This document shows, in pieces, positions 1 to 8,110 of a DNA stretch of 37,969 nt. Each line of letters starts with the position of its first letter. Within the stretch, counting starts at the first letter, position 1. Both the position numbers and the translations under genes were made by a program. A model generated the notes under the pieces. That model did no database searches, was not told the origin of the DNA, and was given only the letters and a program-made list of their open reading frames with translations. The stretch is from W0P33-017 sp963640395 (GTDB lineage: Bacteria; Bacillota; Clostridia; Lachnospirales; Lachnospiraceae). Where the stretch lies: NCBI GenBank assembly GCA_963640395.1, contig CAVHZH010000009.1, positions 1 through 37,969 on the forward strand. The letters are read 5' to 3'.

Positions 1-80
1 ATGCTAGCGGGAGCGTGCCTGCGCGATACATGTGCGCGCATGACCAAAAACATAATCTATGGATACTGCTGCAACTGCTA

Positions 81-118
81 CCAGCCAACACATTGTAAAA
101 TAGTTTCTCAATTACCTA
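81..118 (-). repeat. Partial copy of the TAGG-type palindromic repeat
   Basis: Read on the minus strand, these 38 bases match the left arm and centre of the palindrome at 16059-16132 at about 31 positions, sharing GAAACTATTTT and TTGGCTGG. The second arm is not found before the window start, so this copy is partial or decayed. Apart from this repeat and the terminator at 249-290, I see no gene in bases 1-325. Confidence 0.5.
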
Positions 119-248
119 CTTAATAAAGATAATTATACATGTTTTTTCGCCTCATGCATAGAAAAAATATGCGATCCAAATTGACTTTTCCGGCTGTAGG
201 CGGGGTCATCCCTGTTACCGGGCAGGCATAAACATCTCTGTGCACGGC

Positions 249-290
249 AAAACCCCCGCGTCCACAGTCCGTGTGAACGCGAGGGTTCAG
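249..290 (-). terminator. Rho-independent terminator of the rha unit
   Basis: On the minus strand a long GC-rich hairpin pairs bases 271-287 with 251-265 around a 5-base loop and is followed by TTTT. It lies 36 bases beyond the rhaA stop codon and probably ends the regulator-rhaB-rhaA transcript. Confidence 0.8.
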
Positions 291-325
291 ATTTATACCT
301 TAATTCTTGATCCTAGTTTCTGATC

Positions 326-1582
326 CTAATTTCTCTTTGACAGAACATCTTCCTCGTAAGCCTTGATCTCATCGAACCAGCTCTTATCGCCCTTGACACC
401 GCACTGCTCGCAGTATTCGGTCCATACAGCGCCGAACGGAAGTGTCTTAGTCTCCTCCTGCATAACCATAAGCTCGGTGAAGTTTCCTGCATCCTGCAGC
501 TTTTTCAGTTCTGCATTCGGCAGGCACAGTGCGTTTAACATTGCCTTCTGCCAGCTACGGAAGCCAACCGTCCATGCAGATACACGGTTGATGCTTGCAT
601 CAAAGTAATCGAGTGCCATGTAGACACGGTCGGTCGCATCGTTGCGGACGATCTCCTTTGCCATCTCCTTTGTCTCATCGTCAAAGAGCACTACATGGTC
701 GGAATCCCAACGAACCGGTCTGGTGATATGTAATGCGATCTCCGGGAAGAAGCATAACAGTGCCGGAATCTTGTCGGAAACAACCTCGGTCGGATGATAA
801 TGTCCGTTGTCCATAAGCGGCATGCACTTGTCAGAGTGTGCTGCTGCGAAGCTCAGTGTGAACTCTGCGGAACCAGCGGTGTAAGACTCTACGCCGATAC
901 CGAATACCTTTGACTCTACGCAGGGCTTTACCATCTTGAAGTCGTAGGGCTCTGATAAGATTGCCTCGATGGACTCCTTATAACGCATTCTCGGTCCCAT
1001 GCGGTCAGCCGGAACATCCTTGAAACCGTCGCCGGTCCAGATATTCATGACACAGGGAATACCGGTCTCTTTTGCAAAATACTCAGAAATACGGATGCAG
1101 GCTTTTCCATGCTCGATCCAGAAATTGCGGATCTCGGGATCGGGGCTGGATAATGTCAAGCCGTCCTTAATTTTCGGATGTGAGAAGAAGGTAGGATTGA
1201 AATCGATACCTACATTGTGCTTCTTTGCGAACTCTACCCACTTTGCAAAATGCTTCGGCTCGAGCTTGTCACGGTCAACAAACTCGCCATCCTCGAAGAT
1301 CGCATAGCTTGCATGCAGGTTCAGCTTTACCTTTCCGGGGCACAGGCTCATGACCTTCTCCATGTCTGCCATCAGTTCTTCGGGCGTGCGTGCCTTTCCG
1401 GGATAGTTTCCGGTTGTCTGGATACCGCCGGTCAGCGGACCGTCATGGTCAAAGCCGGTAACATCATCGCCCTGCCAGCAATGTAAGGATACCGGAAGTT
1501 CTTTTAATTTTGCGATTGCTGCGTCTGTATCAACGCCAAATTTTGCATATTCTGCTTTTGCTGCTTCATAAAGCTGTGACAT
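326..1582 (-). CDS. rhaA: L-rhamnose isomerase
   Basis: Cytoplasmic, metal-dependent isomerase converting L-rhamnose to L-rhamnulose, the first step of rhamnose breakdown. The 418-residue product is full length for the family (about 420). It shows family segments such as SLHCWQGDDVTGFD near residue 32, GIDFNPTFFSHP near 125 and MDNGHYHPTEVV near 260, the last carrying likely metal and substrate ligands. The ATG is supported by AAAGGAG seven bases upstream. It lies 98 bases downstream of rhaB on the same strand and ends in a strong terminator. The gap to rhaB contains a shortened repeat element and a hairpin that could set the rhaB:rhaA ratio. No rhaD aldolase is in the window. Assignment rests on recognised sequence and the rhaB neighbour. 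Confidence 0.97.
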   Translation of the reverse strand: MSQLYEAAKAEYAKFGVDTDAAIAKLKELPVSLHCWQGDDVTGFDHDGPLTGGIQTTGNYPGKARTPEELMADMEKVMSLCPGKVKLNLHASYAIFEDGEFVDRDKLEPKHFAKWVEFAKKHNVGIDFNPTFFSHPKIKDGLTLSSPDPEIRNFWIEHGKACIRISEYFAKETGIPCVMNIWTGDGFKDVPADRMGPRMRYKESIEAILSEPYDFKMVKPCVESKVFGIGVESYTAGSAEFTLSFAAAHSDKCMPLMDNGHYHPTEVVSDKIPALLCFFPEIALHITRPVRWDSDHVVLFDDETKEMAKEIVRNDATDRVYMALDYFDASINRVSAWTVGFRSWQKAMLNALCLPNAELKKLQDAGNFTELMVMQEETKTLPFGAVWTEYCEQCGVKGDKSWFDEIKAYEEDVLSKRN

Positions 1583-1598
1583 AATTATTCTCCTTTCC

Positions 1599-1661
1599 GT
1601 TCAGCCATCACCAAGAACATGGATGAATCATATGTCTTTGCGAATGGCGCGGCGGAACTGT
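1599..1661. repeat. Shortened GTTCAG-type element (copy C1) with hairpin
   Basis: Starts GTTCAGCCATCACCAAG and ends GAACTGT, the same ends as the full copies at 23074-23231 and 24228-24393, but the central ~100 bases are missing. At its right edge GCGGAAC/GTTCCGC (1652-1671) forms a 7-bp hairpin. The whole sits between rhaB and rhaA, so it is transcribed as an intercistronic spacer. Confidence 0.7.
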
Positions 1662-1680
1662 CTCGTTCCGCAGTGTTCAT

Positions 1681-3084
1681 TTATGATACATATTTTTTTA
1701 CACCAAATGAATTGTAAATGCAGGTTCTGGCTTCCTCTACCGAAGCAAAATCTCCTGCCTTGATCATCTGTGCAACAATATTTCCGATCGCTGTCGCCTC
1801 ACCCGGCCCGCAGTGAACCTCTTTTCCGGTCTCCTTTGCGGTCAGCTCGTTTAAGTATACCGCATTGGAGCCGCCGCCGATGACATGAATCCGGCTGTAA
1901 GTGCGTCCGGTGATCTCCTCGATCTCTTTTGCGGTCTGTGCATAGCACTGTGCCAGTGATTTGTAGATCACAACTGACAACTCGCCGGGAGTCGTAGGAA
2001 CCGGCTGGTTGGTATCGCGGCAATATCTCTGGATCTCCTCGATCATGCTCTTGGGCGCGAGGAAGCAGTCATCATTTGCAGCTACGCGTGACGGGAAATC
2101 ATCACACTTTGAAGCCATATCGCAAAGCTCAGCAAAACTGTATTTATCATCCAGCTCGTGACGCACGCTCTGGATCATCCACAGACCCATGATATTTTTC
2201 AGATAGCGGTAACGCTTGTCATATCCGCCCTCGTTGGTCAGATTTGCCTTCTGGCTGGCTGCTGAACAGTCTGCCTCTTTTTTCTCAATACCCATCAGTG
2301 ACCATGTACCGGAGCTGATGTAGAGGAAATCGTCATCATTTGCAGGTACTGCGAGCACTGCGGAAGCGGTATCATGTGATCCGCACAGTACAACCTCACA
2401 ATCAAAGCCTACCTGATCCTGAATCTCCTTTGTGAAGTGTCCGACACTTGTTCCGGGCATCTGCACCTTCTGGAAGATCTCCTTATTGTAGCCGAGCATG
2501 TCGATTAGTTCATAGTCCCAGTCAAAGGTCTTGGGATTGATCAACTGGCCGGTCGTAGCCATTGTGTACTCCTGCATTTTTACGCCTGTGAGCAGGAACT
2601 GGAAGTAGTCCGGTGTGGTCAGCATCGCCTTTGCCTGCTCCATCTGCTCCGGATGCTCTTTTTTGACTGCCATTAACTGGTAGATCGTATTAAAGATCGC
2701 ATACTGGATACCAGTGCGTGCATACAGCTCCTTCTCCGGGATGATCTTGTATACCTCCTCATCCATGCCCTTTGTACGGCTATCGCGATAGCCTACGGTA
2801 TCACCGAGCAGCTTGTCATTCTCATCAAGCAGCGCGAAATCCACGCCCCATGTGTCGATAGACATGCTTGTAGGGATCTTGCCGATCTCCTTACACTTTT
2901 TGATGCCTGCGAGGATCTCCTCAAAGGTACGCTCATGATTCCAGCACAGGTGTCCGTTTCTCTCCACCATACCGTTCTCGAAGCGGTAGATCTCCTCCAG
3001 TACGATTTTTCCATTTTCAATGCTTCCTAAAATATGTCTTCCGCTGGAAGCACCGATGTCGATTGCCAAATAGTAGTTTCCCAT
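1681..3084 (-). CDS. rhaB: Rhamnulokinase
   Basis: FGGY-family sugar kinase phosphorylating L-rhamnulose to rhamnulose 1-phosphate with ATP. The N-terminal LAIDIGASSGRH is the first phosphate-binding loop of this actin-like fold; GVDFALLDE, LCGSHDTASAV and IGGGSNAVYLNELTA follow in family order. The 467-residue product is close to the usual 480-490. I chose the ATG at 3084 because AGGAGAG precedes it by 4 bases and the FGGY domain starts at once; the frame is open upstream, but that would add 13 unlikely residues. It sits between the AraC-type regulator and rhaA on the same strand and has its own promoter/operator candidate. Confidence 0.96.
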   Translation of the reverse strand: MGNYYLAIDIGASSGRHILGSIENGKIVLEEIYRFENGMVERNGHLCWNHERTFEEILAGIKKCKEIGKIPTSMSIDTWGVDFALLDENDKLLGDTVGYRDSRTKGMDEEVYKIIPEKELYARTGIQYAIFNTIYQLMAVKKEHPEQMEQAKAMLTTPDYFQFLLTGVKMQEYTMATTGQLINPKTFDWDYELIDMLGYNKEIFQKVQMPGTSVGHFTKEIQDQVGFDCEVVLCGSHDTASAVLAVPANDDDFLYISSGTWSLMGIEKKEADCSAASQKANLTNEGGYDKRYRYLKNIMGLWMIQSVRHELDDKYSFAELCDMASKCDDFPSRVAANDDCFLAPKSMIEEIQRYCRDTNQPVPTTPGELSVVIYKSLAQCYAQTAKEIEEITGRTYSRIHVIGGGSNAVYLNELTAKETGKEVHCGPGEATAIGNIVAQMIKAGDFASVEEARTCIYNSFGVKKYVS

Positions 3085-3112
3085 TTGCTCTCCTTTCTTG
3101 GATCTTGTCCTC

Positions 3113-3174
3113 ATTATAATCATATATTTACCTAAAAATAAGGACTTTATTTTATAAAAAAACCGTCCTTATTT
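3113..3174 (-). promoter_or_regulatory. rhaB promoter with inverted-repeat operator candidate
   Basis: A perfect TATAAT lies at 3113-3118 (minus), 28 bases before the rhaB ATG. There is no good -35 box; instead one arm of a perfect 10-bp inverted repeat (AAATAAGGAC at 3136-3145, GTCCTTATTT at 3165-3174, 19-base spacer) covers the -35 position. This fits an activator-dependent promoter with RhaS-like half-sites. The same repeat followed by TTTTTA could instead terminate the regulator transcript. Confidence 0.55.
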
Positions 3175-3194
3175 GCAGATTCTTTTTCCTCGTG

Positions 3195-4160
3195 TCAGCG
3201 TTCACTGTCACGGTATTTCTTCGGCGTGATGCCGAACTGCTGTTTAAAAATGCGATGAAAATAGCTGTTGTTGTCATAGCCGACCGCAGCGATGATGTCC
3301 TCCACCGGCACGCGCGTATTCGTCAACAGATACGCCGCCTGATTCAGCCGCTTCTGCATAAGAAGCTGCTGGAAGGTCTGCCCTGCTTCGCGCTTGATAA
3401 AACGCGACAGCCCGGATACCGGCTGAAAGGTCAGCTCCGCCAGCTCTGTGAGTGTCCCCTCCCGGTAATTATCCTCGATATAGCGCAGTACCGTGAACAT
3501 CAGCCTGCGGTCAAACTGATCCGGACCTACGACACGGATTTTTTCCGTATGGCGCGACAACTGCTGGATGAGCAGCGCCATCGTCATCTTGTTTGTCCCG
3601 CTCTTGCCGCCCGCTTCATATAGCAATGACCAGACGAGATTTTCCACGAGGTTTTGCACCGGCAGCACATCCGCCACCTGGAAATGGATAAAATCCATGC
3701 CCTGATGCTTTTTTTGCAGCGTGCCGACTAAAAAGCCGCGCACGACGTTGTCCTCCTCCACCATCTGAAATGCCTGATGGAAAAACTCCGGAAGCACGAT
3801 AAAATTGATCGCAACATCCTCCCGTCCCGCCGGAAGGATCTCCTGCCTTGCATTGGAATTCAAAAACAAAAGCTCCCCCTGCTGCAGTTCCACCCGCACG
3901 CCGCCGTTGATCAGATGCGTGGTCGTGCCGGAGCACATATAAATAATCTCGATATAATTGTGTGTATGCTCCGGAAAATGCACAAACCTCGTATGCGGGC
4001 GCATATCGATGAGCGTGCCTCTGGCAAGCATTTTATCCTTATCTACTACAAAATTTTTACCCGAGGTGTACAGACTTTTGTCTACCCCGGACTGTCCATT
4101 CAAGATCGCCTGTTCCTCCCCGGTGATCTGCTTTAATTGGTCTAATAACAGGTCTCGCAT
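3195..4160 (-). CDS. AraC-family regulator, probable rhamnose activator
   Basis: A 321-residue regulator. Residues about 50-130 look like an AraC cupin sensor domain (FPEHTHNYIEIIYMCSG, QQGELLFLNSNARQEI). Residues about 222-321 form the paired helix-turn-helix domain (LTELAELTFQPVSGLSRFIKR, then VEDIIAAVGYDNNSYFHRIFK, ending in the typical FGITPKKYR). ATG chosen with GGAGGAG upstream. It lies directly upstream of rhaB on the same strand and divergent to the ClC gene. Position and an inverted repeat over the rhaB -35 region suggest it activates rhaBA in response to rhamnose; ligand and targets are inferred. Confidence 0.85.
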   Translation of the reverse strand: MRDLLLDQLKQITGEEQAILNGQSGVDKSLYTSGKNFVVDKDKMLARGTLIDMRPHTRFVHFPEHTHNYIEIIYMCSGTTTHLINGGVRVELQQGELLFLNSNARQEILPAGREDVAINFIVLPEFFHQAFQMVEEDNVVRGFLVGTLQKKHQGMDFIHFQVADVLPVQNLVENLVWSLLYEAGGKSGTNKMTMALLIQQLSRHTEKIRVVGPDQFDRRLMFTVLRYIEDNYREGTLTELAELTFQPVSGLSRFIKREAGQTFQQLLMQKRLNQAAYLLTNTRVPVEDIIAAVGYDNNSYFHRIFKQQFGITPKKYRDSER

Positions 4161-4187
4161 CTTACTCCTCCGTCGTCAGGCATCCGC

Positions 4188-4216
4188 TTGACAAACAGCC
4201 ACCCGCGCGCTAGGAT
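4188..4216 (+). promoter_or_regulatory. Promoter of the ClC gene
   Basis: Perfect -35 TTGACA at 4188-4193, 17-base spacer, -10 TAGGAT at 4211-4216. Its presence argues against translation starting at the in-frame TTG at 4188, which is the -35 box itself. Confidence 0.55.
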
Positions 4217-4241
4217 ATTGCACAGGAGTGTGAAAAAAGTT

Positions 4242-5585
4242 ATGAATCAGACAAATGAACATGAAACTGTAACCCATATATCTAACCAGCCTGAGGCTGC
4301 CGGCTATACGCCCTTGGCCAGTGAACCGCCTGCAGATCTGAAACGGACTGTGATCCACAATCTGCACCGCCTGCGCAGCGGTATTAAATGGATTCTGATC
4401 GCAGTCGTCACCGGGCTTGTCGTCGGCGGTGTCGGCATCGCTTTTTCCTATGCGATGTCTTTTGCGACCGCCTCACAGAACCGTTACCCGTGGCTGTTAT
4501 TTTTCCTGCCGCTCGCAGGAATCCTGATCGTGTCATGGTACTATCTGTTCCACGACAGGCACGATCAGGGAACAAACCTCGTGATCTCAGCGATACATTC
4601 CGGAGAGGAAGTACCGCTCAAGATGGCTCCGCTCATATTTGTAGCGACGGTGCTCACACATCTGTGCGGCGGTTCTGCCGGCCGCGAGGGTGCGGCGCTC
4701 CAGATCGGTGCCAGCATCGGCAACTGGATCGGAAATGTATTCCATTTTAACGAAAATGACAAGCGTGTCATGATCATGTGTGGTATGAGCGCCTGCTTTT
4801 CCGCGCTCTTTGGCACCCCGATGGCTGCCGCGATCTTTTCTATGGAGGTCGTCAGCGTCGGTGTCATGTATTACGCCGCGCTCGTTCCGTGTGTGATCGC
4901 ATCCTTTGTCGCCCACTCGCTGGCGGCGATGTGCGGTGTCGCATGGGAGGTATTCCCTGTCACAGCGCCCGCGTTCACCATCCAAAGCGCGTGCCTCACC
5001 GGTATTCTCGCAATCCTCTGCGCGTGTGTCAGCGTACTTTTCTGTGAGATCCTGCATCGCACGGTTCATTTATTCCGCGCACATGTCAGCAATCATTTTC
5101 TGCGCACGATCGTCGGCGGTCTGCTCATTATCGTGCTGACGCTGCTCGTCGGCAACCGCGATTACAACGGTGCCGGTATGCAGGTGATCGCCCGGTGCTT
5201 TGAGACCGGAACGGTATTTCCGGGTGCCTTTTTACTGAAAATGGTCTTTACTGCGATCACACTCGCCTGCTGCTACAAGGGCGGCGAGATCGTTCCGACC
5301 TTTTATGTCGGCGCGACCTTCGGCTGCCTGTTCGCAATGGTCACAGGCTTTGATGCACCGCTATGCATCGCGGTCGGCATGGGCAGTCTTTTCTGTGGTG
5401 TCACCAACTCGCCGATCGCCTCGCTGCTCATCTGTTTTGAGCTGTTCGGCTATGACGGGATGCCCTTCTATCTGCTCGCGATCGCGCTCAGCTATATGCT
5501 CTCCGGCTACCACGGTCTCTACAGCAGCCAGAAGATCTTATATTCTAAATTTAAAACGACTTATATCGACCGGAAGGCGCTGTAG
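4242..5585 (+). CDS. ClC-family chloride channel or H+/Cl- antiporter
   Basis: Membrane protein of 447 residues moving chloride (or another small anion) across the cytoplasmic membrane. After a ~45-residue polar N-terminus come about ten or more hydrophobic helices. The signature GSAGREGAALQ places the gating glutamate near residue 149, matching Glu148 of the E. coli antiporter; the selectivity loop is HSGEEVP rather than the classic GSGIP. A third family segment, FCGVTNSPIAS, lies near the C-terminus. No CBS domains follow, as usual in bacteria. ATG at 4242 was chosen (AGGAG 13 bases upstream, a long spacing); GTG at 4230 is possible. Divergent from the AraC gene, convergent with the AI-2E gene. 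Channel versus exchanger and the anion (fluoride-type not excluded) are undecided. Confidence 0.88.
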   Translation: MNQTNEHETVTHISNQPEAAGYTPLASEPPADLKRTVIHNLHRLRSGIKWILIAVVTGLVVGGVGIAFSYAMSFATASQNRYPWLLFFLPLAGILIVSWYYLFHDRHDQGTNLVISAIHSGEEVPLKMAPLIFVATVLTHLCGGSAGREGAALQIGASIGNWIGNVFHFNENDKRVMIMCGMSACFSALFGTPMAAAIFSMEVVSVGVMYYAALVPCVIASFVAHSLAAMCGVAWEVFPVTAPAFTIQSACLTGILAILCACVSVLFCEILHRTVHLFRAHVSNHFLRTIVGGLLIIVLTLLVGNRDYNGAGMQVIARCFETGTVFPGAFLLKMVFTAITLACCYKGGEIVPTFYVGATFGCLFAMVTGFDAPLCIAVGMGSLFCGVTNSPIASLLICFELFGYDGMPFYLLAIALSYMLSGYHGLYSSQKILYSKFKTTYIDRKAL

Positions 5586-5597
5586 CGCCTTCTTTTG
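5574..5597 (+). terminator. Terminator between converging genes
   Basis: AAGGCGC-TGTA-GCGCCTT followed by CTTTT; the ClC stop codon lies in loop and stem. The minus-strand reading has a weaker T-run but could also end the AI-2E operon. Confidence 0.75.
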
Positions 5598-5604
5598 TAA
5601 AAAA

Positions 5605-6987
5605 CTACTGGTCGTTCTCTTCCTTTTTCTTATGCTTTTGCAGCCAGTGCTCGAAGTTCTCCTGATTTTCCTCCATCCACTGCCTGCGAAGCTCCTTCTG
5701 TTCTTCCTTGCGGAGCTCGCGCGGTGTCTTTTTCCCATCAATCGTCACGCGCCCGCCTTCCTCTGTAAAATAATCGAGGTTTTTATATTGTTCCATCTCT
5801 GTCGGCAGCTTGCGCTTTTTCAAGCTGTAATTCACAAATGTATCGCCAATATAATAGATCACGCCAAATACCGGCACGCCGATCAACATACCGATCATGC
5901 CCCAGAGCTTTCCGAAAAACATCACGGAAAAAACGACCCAGAAGGCGGACAATCCGGTTGACTTGCCAAGGATCTTCGGTCCGATCACATTGCCGTCCAA
6001 CTGCTGCAAAATGATGATAAAGATCAGCACGATCACACCCTTTTTGAAATCGACGAGCATCACCAGTATCGTGCTCGGAACCATGCCGATATACGGTCCG
6101 AAAAACGGGATCACATTCGTGACACCGACGATCACGGACACAAGTGCGATATACGGCATATGAAGCAGCTTCAGGCCAATAAAGCACAGCACACCGACGA
6201 TCAGTGAATCGATGATCTTTCCGGAGATAAAGCCGCCGAAAATCTCATTACTCTTGCGCAGTGTATCGAGGATCGCCTTTGCCTGCTTTCTCGTAAAGAT
6301 CGCATAGAGGATCTTTTTGCCCTGTCCGACAAAGGTCTGCGTCGAGCACAGCACATAGACAGATATGATCAGTCCGACGAGCACATTCGCCAGCATCTTG
6401 ATGACATTCATCACACCGGATGCCGCCATCGCCACGTAGGACTGGATGCTCTGTAATACGTTGGTATTCAGCCAGTTGGAGATGTCCTCCGTCGCATTGG
6501 TCAGTACGTTGTCGAGAAACGCCTGAAGCTGCCGGTTTGACTGGATCAGATCCGTGACTTCATCGACATAATACGGAAAATTGCGGATCAGGGAAGAAAT
6601 ACTTAGCATGACCTGCGGAAGAATCGTATACAGCAGCACACCCGCGACTAAAACTGCCCCGAGCACGACTGTGATCGCGCAGAAGCCGCGCAGCATCGCA
6701 TCGGTGCGCGCCTCGTTTTTTGGATTTTTGACGAGCTTTTTTAACTGCTTTTCCATGCTGTTTACGATCGGATTGAGCAGATAGGCGATCACGATGCCGA
6801 TAATGATCGATTTCAGACCGGATACCAGATATACCAGTTTTCCCGTCCATGTATTGTAGCTGAAGATCACAAAGAAAAACAAAATGGCACAAAGTATCAC
6901 TACTAAAAAAGCGGATGCCTGTACCAATGTCTGTTTGAAAATATAGCGATTGTGCTGCTTTTCTGAATCACCTGTATTCATAAGCAT
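5605..6987 (-). CDS. AI-2E/PerM-family membrane transporter
   Basis: 460-residue integral membrane protein of the AI-2E transporter (UPF0118/PerM) family: two N-terminal helices (about residues 20-70), a helix near 105, a soluble amphipathic stretch (about 130-195), then a helix-rich core containing the family-typical GVTNVIPFFGPYIGMVPS near 285-302 and an IGVPVFGVIYYIGDTFV segment near 370. The C-terminus (about 390-460) is highly charged and predicted cytoplasmic. Family members have been linked to autoinducer-2 export, sodium/proton antiport and osmotic stress, so the substrate is unknown. ATG at 6987 is close to GGGGGAG; the ATG two codons later has better spacing. It is 14 bases behind the EutP gene, as third gene of the shell-protein operon, an unusual partner for a microcompartment gene. 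Confidence 0.85.
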   Translation of the reverse strand: MLMNTGDSEKQHNRYIFKQTLVQASAFLVVILCAILFFFVIFSYNTWTGKLVYLVSGLKSIIIGIVIAYLLNPIVNSMEKQLKKLVKNPKNEARTDAMLRGFCAITVVLGAVLVAGVLLYTILPQVMLSISSLIRNFPYYVDEVTDLIQSNRQLQAFLDNVLTNATEDISNWLNTNVLQSIQSYVAMAASGVMNVIKMLANVLVGLIISVYVLCSTQTFVGQGKKILYAIFTRKQAKAILDTLRKSNEIFGGFISGKIIDSLIVGVLCFIGLKLLHMPYIALVSVIVGVTNVIPFFGPYIGMVPSTILVMLVDFKKGVIVLIFIIILQQLDGNVIGPKILGKSTGLSAFWVVFSVMFFGKLWGMIGMLIGVPVFGVIYYIGDTFVNYSLKKRKLPTEMEQYKNLDYFTEEGGRVTIDGKKTPRELRKEEQKELRRQWMEENQENFEHWLQKHKKKEENDQ

Positions 6988-7001
6988 GATCTCCCCCTGT
7001 T

Positions 7002-7541
7002 TTACTGCTGCTCCTGCTTCGTAACCGGCGCGGGTGGTTCATCCGCTGACTTTGTGGAAAGCACTGTTCGTGCACAGTTCGCATCCTTCTCATTGTCCCA
7101 CGGCAGCACATCCCCCGGCTCCCGCAGATATTCAAGAAGCTGCCAGATCCCCTCTCCCGTATAGGAACTGACGCGGAATACCTTCTCGCAGCCTGCCAGA
7201 TGCAGCCACCGCTCTGCGCGGTCGGGATCTCCATCCGGCGCGTCAATCTGTGTGACGATCCCGATCGTCGGACGGCAGTTGACTGCCGCACAGCAGGGCG
7301 GGTACAGCGAATACGGCTCATTTGCATTGAGCAGGAGCGCTGTCACATCTGCCTCATACGAATACAATGCCAGTGCACGCCCCAATGTGCCTGTCTCCGC
7401 ATATTCGCCCGGAGTATCGATGATCACATCAAAATGATTGACGTATTGAGTTTTATGGTAATGAAGGGTCTCCCCTTTTAACGCTTGACGGAGCGTAGTT
7501 TTCCCGCACTCGCTCCGTCCGACTAAAATCATTTTTTTCAT
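7002..7541 (-). CDS. eutP: EutP/PduV-family small GTPase
   Basis: 179-residue Ras-like P-loop protein. Walker A GRSECGKT at residues 8-15, G3 DTPG at 42-45, G4 TQID at 97-100 (NKxD-like) and G5 SSYTGEG near 124. This layout and the HKTQYVNHFDVIIDTPGEY region are characteristic of EutP/PduV, which accompany bacterial microcompartments; PduV has been reported to attach to the shell, probably via PduU. The C-terminal ~30 residues are polar and lack family similarity. It starts 11 bases after the eutS stop with little ribosome-site signal, suggesting translation coupled to eutS. The shell gene next door is of the PduU/EutS type, the proposed PduV partner, which strengthens both calls. Confidence 0.88.
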   Translation of the reverse strand: MKKMILVGRSECGKTTLRQALKGETLHYHKTQYVNHFDVIIDTPGEYAETGTLGRALALYSYEADVTALLLNANEPYSLYPPCCAAVNCRPTIGIVTQIDAPDGDPDRAERWLHLAGCEKVFRVSSYTGEGIWQLLEYLREPGDVLPWDNEKDANCARTVLSTKSADEPPAPVTKQEQQ

Positions 7542-7552
7542 TCACGTTACCG

Positions 7553-7930
7553 TCAGGTCCGTGTCACCGCACAAACCGTAAATCCAAGATATTCTATCAG
7601 GTAATCACAGATCGCCTGTATTGCCTCCTCTACGGCTGACACAGATCCGGTGAAGATCAGTGTGCCGCTGAAACGGTCGATAAAGCCCAGCTCGATGTCT
7701 GCCTTTTTGACTGCAAGATCTCCCGCGATCACCGCGATCTCCGCAGGGCTCATGCTGAGGATGCCGATTGCCGTTCTCTGATAATCGATGCTCGGGTCCA
7801 GACCCAGCTTTTTATATACGATCGGATCCGGGCTCGCGATAATATGTGCCAGTGTGACCTGTTTGCCGGGCACCAGTTCCTGAACGATACGCATTTTTCC
7901 TTCCTGTGAAGCAGGTAATTGAAATTCCAT
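7553..7930 (-). CDS. eutS: EutS/PduU-type microcompartment shell protein
   Basis: 125-residue single BMC-domain protein. The segment VQELVPGKQVTLAHIIASP followed by GILSMSPAEIAVIAGDLAVKKAD and IGFIDRFSGTLIFTGSV-like sequence is typical of the circularly permuted EutS/PduU shell proteins, which form hexamers with a small beta-barrel from the N-terminus. ATG at 7930 chosen because AAGGAGAGG lies 4 bases upstream and the family N-terminus fits; the frame extends 20 residues further without support. First gene of a three-gene operon with EutP and an AI-2E-type protein. No other shell proteins or encapsulated enzymes adjoin, so this is an orphan or satellite shell gene whose main locus must be elsewhere. 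Confidence 0.9.
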   Translation of the reverse strand: MEFQLPASQEGKMRIVQELVPGKQVTLAHIIASPDPIVYKKLGLDPSIDYQRTAIGILSMSPAEIAVIAGDLAVKKADIELGFIDRFSGTLIFTGSVSAVEEAIQAICDYLIEYLGFTVCAVTRT

Positions 7931-7961
7931 ACGACCTCTCCTTACTCTATTAGATATATAT

Positions 7962-7990
7962 AGTGTACGACAAAAAACCACATAAATCAA
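7962..7990 (-). promoter_or_regulatory. Candidate promoter of the eutS operon
   Basis: Minus-strand TTGATT (7985-7990), 17-base spacer, TACACT (7962-7967), 32 bases before eutS. It overlaps the downstream arm of the trp terminator, so read-through would unfold it. Moderate match only. Confidence 0.35.
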
Positions 7991-8033
7991 GCATTATTTT
8001 TTGGTTGTTTCCGCCTGATTCATGTGGTTTTTG
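7973..8033 (-). terminator. Bidirectional terminator after the trp operon
   Basis: Arms 7973-7992 and 8013-8033 pair over about 18 bp (AAAACCACAT..AATCA.GC) with A- and T-rich flanks on both sides. It lies between trpD and eutS on the same strand and probably separates the two operons. Confidence 0.75.
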
Positions 8034-8110
8034 TTTGTTTTTGGTATCAAATTTCTTTGTTTTTACTTTTTTGTTTTCCCGCAGGACTGCATAAAACCAC
8101 TTGCTCCTTT

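Noticed and set aside
4188..4241. Longer ClC protein starting at TTG 4188
   Set aside because: The TTG is the first base triplet of a perfect TTGACA promoter box; ATG 4242 is downstream of the promoter.
3192..5069. Long frames opposite the AraC and ClC genes
   Set aside because: They are shadows of well-supported genes with family motifs on the other strand.
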